The notes beneath the pieces are model-generated. The model was not told the origin of the DNA, made no database searches, and saw only the letters and a list, made by a program, of their open reading frames with translations. From assembly GCA_037349315.1 (NCBI GenBank), contig JBAIAC010000059.1, forward strand, positions 21,856,501 to 21,920,500: DNA of 64,000 nt. Reading direction: 5' to 3'. The translations under genes and the position numbers were made by a program. The first letter of the stretch is position 1. Every line of letters begins with the position of its first letter. Shown piece after piece: positions 23,875-36,000 of the stretch. This DNA comes from Chelydra serpentina. Its lineage: Eukaryota; Chordata; Testudines; Chelydridae.

Positions 23875-25204
23875 CCAATAATTTCCTCCTGAAATATGCC
23901 AGAGAGGTTATTGAGACATGGGAGATGGTGATGGTGGCAGGACTGAACTCATTATCTTGAAAAATAACCTTGCCCTTAATCATATTTATGGCAGTGAAGA
24001 AATAGGTTAGGTCTATAAGGGAATCATTCACTTACTGTAATTGCTCGGTACTGTTGTCCACTGTCATGACTCATTCTCCAGAACCCAGCTCATTTCCTGG
24101 TCTGAAAACACCCATTTTTGTGTGGATGTGTACAACCCCACCGCCTTCTTGAAGAATATTACATGTATATATTACAGTTTACTGCAGTCTTTGTAAAGCC
24201 ACACAACCCATATTTTTTGTAAAGAAAAATATTGAGACCACCCTTTATTTGTGCACCTGCATTCACACAAAGTGTCCATGTTTTCTTTTTTGTACCATTC
24301 GCATTCTGCCATGCTATGCCCGAAGCAACGTTTTTGGTCACGGTTTCTTACCACTAAGAGAATGTCTGGCTAGGAAACTCCTGAATGTATAGCGTTCCCA
24401 TTGTGCTACAAGCTAAAAATTACTGTCTCCCCACCTTCCCCAAATAGTCACGTGGGCTACTTGCTTTTAAAAAGGTACTTCCTCTTTTTAAAGTATTTTG
24501 GAATGTGTTGTGTTGTGTTGTAGTGGAACTAGTGCTGGTTTGAGTCTGGTATATCACAAGGAGGTGTCATGCAAGCTTCCTAAACACACAGGGTTTCGAT
24601 GCCCTTCAGTCCTGACTTGCAACTACCCCTTTTTAGCAGATGCTGTCTGTTACACCTTTGTGCTGCACTGCCTGGTGGTTTCCTGTTGAGCACAAAAGTC
24701 CAGTGAGAACTAGACTGAGAAGAGCAAATTATCTCTCTGTTGGAACCTACGACAGATTGAAACCCAATTTGTCACGAGGCAAACGGCTAACGGAACTTGC
24801 TGTGCTAAATAAACAGTTGTCCTGTTTTGCGGCAGCACTAAGCACATGCCTTTATTTGCTTGATGTTTTGTGTTGTGTTTGCTGTAATATGAGGTCCTTT
24901 TAGTGACATCTCCTCAATGAGAACGAATTAAAGCTTGAAACGGATAAGATTCTGGCTTGGGGATTTGTAGGGATCTAGATTGCTAGTTTACTCTTATTGA
25001 TGCTGTTTATAAATTAGAAATTTGATAGATTAATTATACAAACACTGCAGTAGAAAATGCAGCTTATCTTTAAAACAATAGATTCAATTACTACATTTTG
25101 TTCTATTTTGAAGAAGCCATCCCTCTCGACCTAATTCAAGAATGTCACTTTTATCTCTTGGACAATTTGGTACAGGGTTTTCCCTGTCCCTAACTCTGTA
25201 AAGC
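23875..25204. other. Non-coding stretch, nothing recognised
   Basis: Includes a (TGTGT)-rich patch near 24505-24520. No exon or RNA gene recognised. Confidence 0.45.
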
Positions 25205-25595
25205 TGAAATTGACCACATTTCCTCTGATGAGGTCTGACCCAAAGCCCACTGAAGTCAATGGAAAGACTTCTATTGGCTTCAATGGGCTTTGGATCAGGC
25301 CCATTCTTCTTAATGGTTTTGCTGTGGGATAGAATCAAATCTGAACGTGAGGGGATGCTCTGACAGCATTTTCAGCATGGTAAGAATGTATTCTGCCAGG
25401 TGCTTTCTCTTTCATGTAGGCCCTGTTTCACCAAAAGCACTTAAGCACATGCTTAACTTTAAGTAGACCCACTGACTTCAATGTTACATGCTTAAGTGCT
25501 TTGCTGAATCAGGGCTTTGGGGGCTGATCCAAAAAAACATGAAGGGGAGTCTTTCCACTAATTTCAATGGGCTGTGGATCAGGCCTGTAGAGCTA
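25205..25595. repeat. Three palindromic repeats in a row
   Basis: CACTGAAGTCAATGG (25248-25262) is followed by CTATTGGCTTCAATGGGCTT. A second palindrome has arms AAAAGCACTTAAGCACATGC and ATGCTTAAGTGCTTTGCTGA around CACTGACTTCAATG (25470-25483). A third has TCAATGGGCTGTGGATCAGG at about 25563. All share the CATTGACTTCAATG-like centre but have different arms. Confidence 0.6.
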
Positions 25596-27741
25596 CTTTC
25601 CCATTTTCTGTTCTTCTTCTTCTTAATTATTTGTATTGTGGTAGTGCCTGGCATGGTCCCTCTGTGCTGGGTTAATTTCACTCACAGGGAATGGGGAAAA
25701 CAACCATTAGGTTTGATCCTTAAAGGGTTCCATGTGTGGAGCTCTCACATACTTCAGGTTCTATCCTTTGATCTCATGGACCGCCGGGGAAGCCATAAGC
25801 AGAGAATATGAAGAATGTCCTTCTTGCACAGTGCATCCAAACCTCCTGCTCCAGTTACATCTAGTGAATTACTGCTAGCCCAAAAATACTATTTATTTTA
25901 AAACAATCCTTAAATAATCTAAGGACTTGGATCATCAGGAAACGACTTTTCTTGGCCCATCGATTTTTAAAACCCTTCCAACCCAATCTTGATTTTAGTT
26001 TAATCCGTCACCAAAGTCCATCTGTTGCAAATACTGCTTATTACTTTTAACAGCATGTCCAATTATGTTAAGGGCATTGAGTGTAGGCTGATAAACCTTA
26101 CCTATTATGTTTAGTTTGTGGCAGAAGATGAGGTGACACCTAAATTAGACTATAAAATGGCATAAAATTATATGTAATGTTCCTCTCCTCGGGCAGACTG
26201 TCATAGCCTTGATCACACTCCTTATTTCCCATTGACTTCAGAGGGACTAATGATGTAAGGTACTATGTAGCCTAAGGATATTGCAATCTGGCCCATAGAC
26301 AGTAGACCCACTGAAGGCCACATGTGCCATTCAGTTCGATGTCTTCTTAGGACTACTCACTATGTCATTCCATAATGATGGTGCTTTGACCACCTACCAT
26401 TGAGAAGATCCATTTCATTGCACAATTTTCTCATACAGATAGGAACTTTTCCTCATTAGCTGCAGGTTTTTGTCCTTTTTCCAGCCATCATCAGAGAATA
26501 AATTCTGCACTTCCATTAACTATTAGGTATTCATAAGCTATGACCAAGTTCCCTCCATCACTTCAAATCTCATTTCTAGTTTATATGGTCCAGATCCTTA
26601 GCTGGAATAAATTGGCATGGCCCCATTGACTTGAATGGTGTTACACTGATGTACGTCAGCTGAGAATCTAATCCCATACATTTGTTTCCTTATACTTAAT
26701 GTCTTATTCTCCAACTTTGAAATAATACTCGCTTTCCCATTTAATGTATAGATGGAATACTCAGGGGCTATATGTCACAGGTGGGGAGGAGGGTGCACAA
26801 GCTTTTTATGGGCTATAGTTACCCAAGTCACAAGTAAATATTATGGCCCAAGCCTGCAAGGTGATGAGTTTCCTCAATTTCCATTGAAGTCAATAGAAGT
26901 TGGGGACATTAAGGTTCGAATACTGTGAGGTGCTGAATTTGCTAGACTCATTCTAGTCCTCATTACGGCACATCAGTGACTCACTACATGATTGGCACTC
27001 TGTTCAAGAGAGGCCCCCAACTGAAGCACCAAGGAATGATTGCAGGTCAGGATTGAGATGCACTGGCAAAGCTGTGTGAGGGAAGCTAGCGCAGTATTTG
27101 CATGCACTGTGCATGGCTCAAGCCAGTGCTATTGGTCCTTCAGTTATCTGAGTGCAGAGATGAAAGAAATTAAATATATTTCGTTGGACAAAAGACTTGA
27201 GGCCTAATTTTGAACTAGGTCCATGAATTGGATCATAGTGGGCGTTGGAAATCTGCTAATGTGCATGGCACATGGTGTATTTCCCCCGGCACAAGAGAAC
27301 AGGTTTGAAGTCGGTGCATCAGCTGGGCACAGAAAAGTTTGCAAGCTTTGTTTCCATTTTGGTGGGCTGTTCAGATTGTGTTGTCCCATGGGAATATGGT
27401 AGTGTGAATATCACATGGCAAACTCACATTGCCTTGAAACAACAGCTTTCCTAATCAGATTAATCTCAGAGCAGGCAAACACTATGGAAGACCACAGGTT
27501 ACTGGTCTTAGCTACTCACAGATGTGGCTCTACCTTCCACTGCTGCATTGCCCTCATCTTAAAATCTCCATTCTGTGCAAACGCTGTTGGTGACTCACTT
27601 GATATGTAGTGATGTGACCCAGTTTACCACAAGCAGTGGGAGCAGAATCTGCTGTTCTACACTACTTTTCACTGATAAAATAGAACTGGCCTTGCTGGCA
27701 CATACAGAATTAGGATCAAATGAAGTTAGGATCTACAACGT
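25596..27741. other. Non-coding stretch with one palindromic repeat
   Basis: No gene recognised. A palindrome at 26586-26680 has arms CCAGATCCTTAGCTGG and TCAGCTGAGAATCT around CCCCATTGACTTGAATGG. Segments at about 26320-26560 may be very old LINE sequence. Confidence 0.4.
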
Positions 27742-27749
27742 ATTCACAT

Positions 27750-28031
27750 CAGTAGCGCAGCCAGGTCTGGAGCGCAGGGGGAGCGGCGCTATAAAAAGGC
27801 GCCTCCCCCTGTACTCACCCGGCGGCGCTCCGGGTCTTCGGCGGCACTTCGGCGGCTCACTCCGGGTCTTCGGTGGGAAATGCCGCTGAAGACCCGGAGC
27901 ACCGCCGGGTGAGTGCAAGAAGTGGCGCTTAAAAAGAAGCGGCGCCTTTTTTTAGTGCTGCTAAAAAAAGGCGCCGCTTCCGCTCAAGGGGGAGCGGCCG
28001 TTCCCCCTGCTCCCCCCTGTCTACGCTACTG
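27750..28031. mobile_element. hAT-like element, CAGTAGCG family, copy 2
   Basis: A 282-bp element nearly identical in layout to the one at 23.6 kb. Its ends are CAGTAGCGCAGCC and TCTACGCTACTG, with a perfect 8-bp duplication ATTCACAT (27742-27749 and 28032-28039). Compared with copy 1 it lacks a short stretch after the CGGTGG block and a few bases near the right hairpin. Confidence 0.94.
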
Positions 28032-28635
28032 ATTCACATGCCATCCCTGTTCCTAATTCCCCCACGTAGAGTAGCTCTCACCCTGGAGTCTGCAATCATC
28101 CCTGCATAGCCATCTTCCCATTCCACCCCACCTTGGTTTTCACAGTTAGATCTGGGCCAGGATCCCAAGAATCAAAGTTCCTGCCTTGATCTGCCCTTGC
28201 AAGTTGATGCTACGGTGCAACAATGCCCAGCAGTGAGAGGGAAACTTTAAATTTTGCCTATCTTCATCAAGCCCTGCAGTATAGGCCAGACTCTATTGCT
28301 GAAGCTTCAAACAGTCCAAAGTTTCTAGGGCGAGTCAACAAGAACAAGGAGAGCATATTTCCCCACCTCCTTTCTTTTTTTAAAAAAGGAAATCGTTTGA
28401 CTTTATTAAGTTTTGAGCAGCCCCTCTTAACCCTGGTGCCTTTTCCTGAATCACTGGTTAGGAACCTTTCTAGAGAAATCTTTAAAACGTGCAATCCCAG
28501 CTATCCAAAGATACTCCACCATCTGCTAAGGTAGGTTCAGGTTCTTCATGAGGTATCGGAGAAATTAAAGCTATATAAAGGAAACTTGCTGGTCTGATTA
28601 AAGGGGATTTTTTTTTAACTAGTAATGCTTAAGAG

Positions 28636-28760
28636 CCTGATCCAAAGCCCATTGAAGTCAATGGAAAGAGGCCAGCATATTACTGGGTGAAGCCATGTTA
28701 GTTTGCAACCATATTTGAGGTCAGTGGGAGTCTTTCCATTGGCTTTGGATCAAGCCCTAA
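28636..28760. repeat. Palindromic repeat with CCATTGAAGTCAATGG core
   Basis: GCCTGATCCAAAGCCCATTG begins the left arm and CATTGGCTTTGGATCAAGCC ends the right arm. The core (28648-28664) is a near-perfect palindrome. Confidence 0.65.
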
Positions 28761-29534
28761 AAGTTTTCCAACTAATAGTAATTATCAGAGTGACACCTTG
28801 ATTTTTTCCCTATAGAGACCTACTGGTCACGCACATAATTACCTGTGTTTAACAAACAGGTTTGATTTTTTTTTTTGCTTTCAGAGACAGTATGCTGCTG
28901 GGTACATTTCCCAGGGAAAATGGACACCTACCTACACACAAAAGCTATACAGCTAATTTATACCTTTTTGAATTTATAATCTTGTCTATGCTTCTATGGA
29001 CACTTTGTATGGGCTGCAGCTCAAATCCTAAAATAGTAAAGAATTTTTCCTTTCCCATATAGTATTCTCTTTACTTTGACTTTAAAAAAAAAGCGTATAA
29101 ATGCAATAATGCAGGTAGACTAGAAATACTAGATTGAAAATTAAAGTAGTTTAGCTTGTCCCATTGTGACTTACAGTGTTGTATGACACCCAACGCTGTA
29201 TCCTCGCATTCTCAAGGCTTCCTACGTAGCTGAATCTAGTATTAGCTTTGAAACCCATTGTGTGAATGGCGGGTGGGTGGATTGGAAATGTGAACTCTCT
29301 ACACACTGTATGTTACTCACATCAGAAGCTGTATGGCCACTCCATATGCTGTGAAACTGTACACCTGTAACTCTTATCAGGATTGTGTGAAATAAATTCT
29401 ATATATATATATACATACTGTATAATGCTAACATGACCATCTTTGTGTATTTGGGTGCGTGAGTGACACCAGCCATTCCTTCTCTCGCTCTTGAGTGATA
29501 AATATCCATATCTAGGGTTAATACTGTTAGTCAT
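28761..29534. other. Non-coding stretch, AT-rich
   Basis: Contains a short AT microsatellite (29399-29413). No exon or RNA gene recognised. Confidence 0.45.
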
Positions 29535-29785
29535 GCCTAGAGACCCCCAACTGAGTTCAGGGGCCCATAGTGCTAGGTGCTATATATACATATTGTATGA
29601 GACTGTCACTGCCCCGAAGCACTTACAATCTACATAAGACAGATGGACAGAAGAAGCATTATTAGCCCCATTTTATAATTAAGGAACTGAGGTGCAGACC
29701 CCTAAATCACAACAGAAATCCATGAACCCAAGTCTCCCGCATCACAGCCTGTTGCCTTAAGTACAAGGCCAACTTTCCACTCCTG
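29535..29785 (+). mobile_element. MIR-like SINE
   Basis: GCCCATAGTGCTAGGTGCTA, GACTGTCACTGCCCCGAAGC, ACTTACAATCTACATAAGAC and AAGGAACTGAGGTGCAGACC occur in the order of the MIR-like family of this genome. Confidence 0.8.
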
Positions 29786-32034
29786 CTAGTAGCTGTTAAA
29801 TCTTGACTTTTCACCCACCTCCAGTATGATGTTTTCCTGAGCAAATAATCTAATTTCCTTCAAGCTTGGTTGTGGCACCTCCACCTCTCTCACCTTACTG
29901 CTACTGATGAAAAATTACTCACCTGGGTTGTCCCCTTGATTTCACTCTGATTACTCTCAGGAGCAGCTGCTCACCAGTTGGAGCAAGGAGTTCACAATCT
30001 TGCCAAGAGAGAACTTCAGAAGCGTAAGTCATTATTGATGAGACTTGCATCATCCATGGCAGCATCAGGAGGCACTAAAGAGCCTTGGTCAGGAGCCTCT
30101 GCAAAAATCGAATTGCTTTTGGGCAGGAGTCTACTAGAAGTGGGAAATCAAGTATTGGCTTCCCCTGGGACCAGGTGAAAGGCCCAGGGATAGTCTTTGG
30201 CTGGAGAAGCCTTATTAAATTCAACATGTAAGAGGAGCCTTGCTGAGCACTCCAAAACTTCAGCTATAAGGAAGCCTTTATTATTTACAACCTTGTCTGC
30301 ACTTTCTGAACCCTGCTTATGAGAAGCCATTTACCTGGTGTTTGACTGGAATGGGAGGAGGGCTGGCTTTACCCACCATCCCTGGTTAGAGAGTATAAGC
30401 CAATACGGACACTTAGCCAAAGAGGAGGCGACTTGCTCTTTGATTAGGCAGCCTGAACAGCCCACGACCTGGCAGTAGGGTGGGGGATAACTTTGTCAAA
30501 GAGGAAATAGAAATACAGCCCTCACATGGCTACTTGCAGAGCAACAAAAGCAACATGACTTTAGTGGAGCCAGGAGTTAAAAGTAAAGATAATGTAGCAG
30601 GAGGCAGTGTTCCAAAGTATGAGTGAACCTTCCAAGTTGGAGCAGAAGGGGTGGAGGAGAGATTCCTGTATAAATTATCCCCGTTAGCCTGGGGTAAGCC
30701 AGGATTGTGCCTCCTGCAGAGAGGAGGAGGCAAGGTGAAGGTCTGGGGAATCTGTTCAGTTGTTTTCTCATTTAAACAAAAGTGCTTTCTCAGAACCAAG
30801 GCTAGACGCAACATCACTTAGCGAACGAACTGATGGTGCCTTTCCTAGGAGTGCTCTTGTTTGGTCCTGAAAATTCTAGTGAGTATGTTTATTATGGAAA
30901 TATATATATGCTGAGTCTGTATGCTATGTTGAGCATACACAATACACTGAGTGCTGATAGTATATAGGCATATGGAGTGGGGTGTGCAGTGGGTCCCGGG
31001 AATCCTCCTCTTGGTGCTTTTGTTGAAAATGCCTTTGATCTCAGGATAGCGTGTGGCAGAGGCTAAAGAAATGTGCTGTTCAGAAGTATGTTTTAGAAGG
31101 AATAAAAGACCTCTCTGGTAGGAGTGATTTATCAATATCCATAGAGAAAGTGAACTCCATTTGAGACGAGAAATCCTCCCTTTAGCTTGGTGGCTGAACG
31201 TTAATAAGGGGACCCCCGACCAATTTGAAACCAATGTCGCTTGTAACCATGTTTGAAAATGTAAGACCCTGTTATTAGCCACAGGAGTAGATAAGATTCT
31301 AGAGCAAATAGTTCTTGCTGCAGCATCCATTAGTGTTCAGCTTCGCAGAGCCACTGTTCCAGCAGGGATCCATCCCTGGCAGTGGAAAGTTACATTAACT
31401 AAGCACTTCATTCTGGAAACATGGTTCCAGGGTTTTTCATATAATTCACACAGGAGCCGTTATGTGGGAAGCAAAGCTGGTTCATCAGAGGAAACGGGCC
31501 AGATCTTGGTCCCTGCTCTGGTGACTTTGTGGTGATCCACTGGCACACTAGCAGTCACAAAGCCAGCTTAAACGGCTACTCAAGGACTTCCCCAGCATGG
31601 GGAAATTTCAAGATGGTATAAGACTGGTGCAGCAGTCCCCATTTTGCCCTTGGAAAAGCTGGGTAGCTTCTATGTTTGGTCAATTCCCAGATGCTGTAAC
31701 AGCTCTGGCGGGGATGTGCAGACATTATGCTACTCCAAATTGTACCTTGGGGCCAGCCTAGTGGCCCCAGAACTGGGATGGGAGATAAAAAATGCTTGAA
31801 AACCACCTTCATGCTTCTTTCCAGATCTCTCAGTTGCTGCCATACTAGTCCTAAAGGTCTGACCAAATCTGTCATTTAAAGACCTCCAGGGCACATTACA
31901 AGGCTCCTCTGTTTTCCCAAACTTTTGTCTGAGAGGTTGGTTGCATGGACCGTGCTTAGTTTTATTTTGGGACTTGGGTGGGTGTTCCACTTAAAACCGA
32001 CATTTTGTCAACAAATTGCATATTCTGCTTCTAG
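29786..32034. other. Non-coding stretch, nothing recognised
   Basis: Several short open frames, none with a recognisable domain, splice-bounded exon shape or codon pattern that would justify a gene call. Confidence 0.45.
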
Positions 32035-32035
32035 T

Positions 32036-32131
32036 ATGTCTACACTACTTGGTGGAGAGCGATCGATCCAGCGGGGGTCAATTTATCGCATCTAGTGTAG
32101 ACGTGATAAATCAAGCCCCGAGTGCTCTCCT
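32036..32131. mobile_element. Short Harbinger-type MITE fragment
   Basis: ATGTCTACACTACTTGG on the left faces ATCTAGTGTAGACGTG on the right, the GTCTACACTA ends used by the Harbinger elements here. A second inverted pair is CAGCGGGGGTCAATTTATCG with GATAAATCAAGCCCCG. Confidence 0.5.
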
Positions 32132-32604
32132 ATGCAGTAATGTCTCCCTTGTGGAGAAAACTGAGGCAGGGTGAACAATGCCATGGTGAGCCATGGGGGT
32201 GGAGTGCTGCAGAGACCAGCCCTGCCACAAGCTGGTGGAGAACGTGAGCACAGATCTAGCCCCTGCAGAAGGGAGGAAACTAGGATGGCAACACTGCCAC
32301 ACTCAGCTAGCATTAGATTTGCCCTGTTTATTCACAGTGTAACTAAATTACTGGCTTTGGCTCATCATAATTCAAGGAAAAAGTTGTTGTTTGTTTTGGG
32401 GTCTTTTTTGAGGAAACCATAAACTGTTACTCAGCTCCCGCAGCTTTCATCCTTCCTTTTCTTTTCTGCTTTTTCACACTTCCTAGATAGGAGTTAGAAA
32501 CGATAACAACAACCAACATTAATATCACACCTTGTTGTTTATCACTTCTTTTTGTTTAATAGCTAGTTGACTCTAATTTCACCTCTTCCTTTTTCTGATG
32601 TGTG
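32132..32604. other. Non-coding stretch, nothing recognised
   Basis: No exon, RNA gene or clear repeat seen. Confidence 0.45.
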
Positions 32605-32612
32605 TTCTAACA

Positions 32613-32805
32613 CAGTGGTTCTCCACCTGTTTTCATTTGCAGACCCCTAAAAAATTTCAAACGGCAGTGTTGACCCCTTTGGAAACCTATTGACTGTATA
32701 TATAGTTGAATTCTGTTCAGTCAGTTTTCAGTCTGTCTTTCGCAGATCTCTTAGACATAGTCCGTGGACCCTTGGGGTCTGCAGACCTCAGGCTGAGAAC
32801 CACTG
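32613..32805. mobile_element. hAT-like element, CAGTGGTTCTC ends
   Basis: A 193-bp element with ends CAGTGGTTCTCCACCTG and CAGGCTGAGAACCACTG, flanked by a perfect 8-bp duplication TTCTAACA (32605-32612 and 32806-32813). CAGTGGTTCTCAACC-type ends are typical of Charlie-like hAT elements. Non-coding. Confidence 0.93.
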
Positions 32806-33209
32806 TTCTAACAGATCATAGACCAACTCCATTCTGCACAGTAGGAAAGTTCCACAAAGCAGTCCAAAGCCAACAACCCCCTTTGCACCAGCTGATGACG
32901 GGTATAAATACGTGTGAATTCAATCACTGTCACGTTGGGCATCTTAGCACCTGATTTTCGGGCACAACTGTGTACTTAAAAGTCTAAGTAACAGTAACTC
33001 TGCCCACAATGATGCAAGTGCAAAAAAGGAGTCCAAGTGAAGGATGGACCTAAAACTGCTGGCTTTTGCCCTTACTGCAACATCATTGTCTTTAGAGGGG
33101 GTTAACAGGAGATTAATCAGGAATAATTTGACCCTTAAAGTCTAGCCTTAGAATGTACTAATCTCACAGCTAAATCCACCTCTAGTGATAGCTGTAGATC
33201 TATTTGGAA

Positions 33210-33250
33210 CTGATGTAGGGGAAACCCGGGAGTGGTTTCCCCTACATCAG
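33210..33250. repeat. Perfect 17-bp hairpin
   Basis: CTGATGTAGGGGAAACC (33210-33226) and GGTTTCCCCTACATCAG (33234-33250) are exact reverse complements separated by 7 bases. No flanking repeat family was recognised. See findings. Confidence 0.85.
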
Positions 33251-33579
33251 CCAAGTTTTGCAGTTCTAGGTCACCAACCCATTGCCTGGGGAGTGGACTG
33301 AGTACTATGGTGCCGCTGCTGTTCATGGCTAGTGGCGAGGACCTTTGGGGACATCTGCAGCAAAGTGCACATTCGAGTAGCCCAGAAGCTGCTCAGAGTT
33401 GTGCTAGGGGCCACGCAGTTTCCTGGCCAGGCCCAGAATAGAAGAAGTGCAAATGTACTATACAGTCCCTCCCGTCCACCTCCACTCAGGTCCTGAGCCA
33501 AGGGCAGTTCGGTTCGGGAACTGGGCTCAATAATGGCCCTACTAGTAAACTCACAGAGGTGTAGCCTACTGCTGTGTGC

Positions 33580-33735
33580 TCCTCAGCCCATCTGTGCCTG
33601 ATCCACAGGGGGCATGGATCTGCTAGCGCTCTTAGCTAGGAAGTGTTAGCTCAACCTGTAGCAGTTCTCCTTCTAGCTCTGCAGTGTCCCTGGCTCAGGC
33701 ACCAGTGTGTCAGCCCAGATGGTGGCCGTCACCCC
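33580..33735 (+). repeat. Segment related to the tRNA-like SINE at 17.1 kb
   Basis: GTGCCTGATCCACAGGGGGC and the later TTAGCTCAACCTGTAGCAG and TCTGCAGTGTCCCTGGCTCA parallel, block by block, the segment at 17140-17260. The B-box is more decayed here. Confidence 0.4.
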
Positions 33736-34116
33736 TGTAGTAGACTGTAGGATCTAGATTCTATTGTTTCCCCTGGAAATGTCCTAGCTATAAAAACCAA
33801 AAATGTAGGTAATTTTTTTAATGACGTTGCAAGGGGCTCAGCCTATTAGAGAGCATAATTCTCAATGTAGCTACAAAATCAAGTCCATTGTCAGCCAAGG
33901 GATACAGGAAGGATAAAATCCATTACTTTGTCATTCCAAGATGGCTTTTCTATGAGCTAACGTCATTTGTGTAATGATTTTGGAACACAGCAGTAATAAA
34001 CACAGCATTCCTTTCTAGTAGAGGAGCTATATACCTAAGCATGGATATGTCAGACATGGTATGATGGACAGTGACTGTACGGTGTAGATGCTGCCTAACA
34101 CATGCACCTCTGGTAG
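33736..34116. other. Non-coding stretch, nothing recognised
   Basis: AT-rich DNA without exon or repeat signals that I could identify. Confidence 0.45.
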
Positions 34117-34124
34117 GTAGCAAG

Positions 34125-34791
34125 CAGAGGTGAAAGTAAGCCAGTACGCCCCAGTACGGTGTACTGGCAAGAGCCGGTGCGCCGTACCGAGGCGGCCCAG
34201 CTTCCCCAGGCAGGGAGCCCCAGGTCCTTTAAATGGCTGCCAGAGCCCCGCTGCTGGAGCCCTATTTAAAGGGCCGGGGCTCCTGCTGCCTCTACGGCCC
34301 TGGCCCTTTAAATAGCCGCTGGAGCCCTGCTGCTACTCCAGGGCTCTGGGGGCTATTTAAAGGGCCCAGGGCGGTAGAAGCAGGGGAGTCCTGAGCCCTT
34401 TAGATAGCCCCAGAGCCCTGGCGTAGTGGCGGGGCTCCGGGGGCTATTTAAAGGGCCCGGGGCTCCTGCTGCCTCTACAGCCCTGGCCCTTTCCCCCAGA
34501 GTCCTGCTGCCGGAGCCCTGGGGTAGCAGCGGCAGCCCGGGGTTGCAGCAGTGGTTTAAAGGGTCTGGGGCGGTAGCGGCGGCCAAGGCCTGCGCCTTTT
34601 AAACTGCTGCCGGAGCTCCCGGCTGCCGCTGCTACCCCAGCGGGGGAGGGGAAGGGTACTTACCGGTACAGGGCGGGCCAGGCCTGGATCTGACCCCCCA
34701 CCCCCGCCTGAGGCCCCGTCCCTTCCGGGGGCCAGAACCGGCTCCAACCCAGCCCCGTACTGGTAAGTCCCTATTTCTACTTTCACCCCTG
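34125..34791. mobile_element. hAT-like element with tandem GC-rich interior
   Basis: A 667-bp element with ends CAGAGGTGAAAGTA and TACTTTCACCCCTG, flanked by a perfect 8-bp duplication GTAGCAAG (34117-34124 and 34792-34799). Sub-terminal CCAGTACGCCCCAGTACGG and CCCGTACTGGTAAG blocks are also inverted. The middle repeats blocks built around TTTAAAGGGCC, GGGGCTCC and CTGCTGC, alternating strand. No protein is encoded. Confidence 0.93.
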
Positions 34792-34799
34792 GTAGCAAG

Positions 34800-35399
34800 C
34801 CTCATCATGCCTAATCACCCAACAGCTGTGAATTAACTGGCATTAGCACCCTGTTGGAAGGACATTATTGTGATTACACAATGGATATTCTTCCACCCCA
34901 TAAAGTAGTTCCTAGGGAAGTCTCTGAATATTCTATTCTCCCTGGCACAGTAACATTCTTATTTCTTTGGTTACTTATAGAAAGGGAAAAAAAGCTTTTA
35001 AAGTATTTCCACAGCTAAAACTGATAGCATTATGTATAACACCTGTAGCACACTAGGCACTTACCATCTATAGAACCACATGAGTAACGCATACACCAAG
35101 CCCCAAAAAATGCATGCAGCAATAACAGCACCTAAAATATACTTTCCAGCTGGGAGAAAGAAAAAAAAAAAAAGACAAGGAAACGATTAGCTGCAGATTG
35201 GCCTTTCCACACACCTGTAAATACAAACCCCAACCTGTGTAGTATACAGCAGTGAATTTCTGGTGTCAAAGCTTGTTCTTTTTAAAGCATTTTTGCCTGC
35301 ACTTCATCCCCTTCCTTTCCAGGCCTGGCCAAATGCCTCCCTTTCAAGCCAGGAGGAATGGGAAATGTGTGAACAACTTTATACTGGGAGAGATCTGGT
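34800..35399. other. Non-coding stretch with a poly-A tract
   Basis: AT-rich DNA with a run of A at about 35160-35173. No gene recognised. Confidence 0.45.
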
Positions 35400-36000
35400 T
35401 GTACACCATTATTATTTATATTACAATACTACCAAAAGGCCCTAACCACAACTAGGGCCCCATTGTGCTGAGCCCTGTGCATATACACAGTAACAGACCG
35501 TCCTGGCCCTGAAGAATTTGCAATCTAAACAGACAAGACAAAGGGTGGGAGAAAGGAAGCATTATTCCCATTTTATAGCTGGGGAACTGAGACACAGAGT
35601 AAGGCCGGGTCTACACTAAAAAGTTAGGTCGAAGGAAGTGGCCTTATGTCGACCTGTTAATGTATGTGTCTACACTACCAGGTCCTTTATGTTGACCTAA
35701 GTCGCCTCTAATGTCAACTTCTGTAATCCACCTCTGCAAGAGGCGCAGCGCTTAATTCGATTTTCATGGGTCGACTGCGAGATAGTGCAGACACAGCGTT
35801 GTGTAATTCGACTTAATTGGCCTCCAGGTGGTGTCCCACAATGCTCATCTGTGACCGCTCTGGAGATCATTCTCAACTCCGCTGCACTGCAGCCAGGTAC
35901 ACAGGAAACAGCCCCATCCCTGCTAAACCCCGGGAATTTTAGATTTCCCATTTCCTGTTTGATCAGCATTGGGAGTGTGCCATTTTGTGCACAGCTGATC

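Noticed and set aside
29941..30178. Possible exon after CTCTCAG near 29960
   Set aside because: It has an acceptor-like start and an open frame, but no family similarity and no convincing partner exon.
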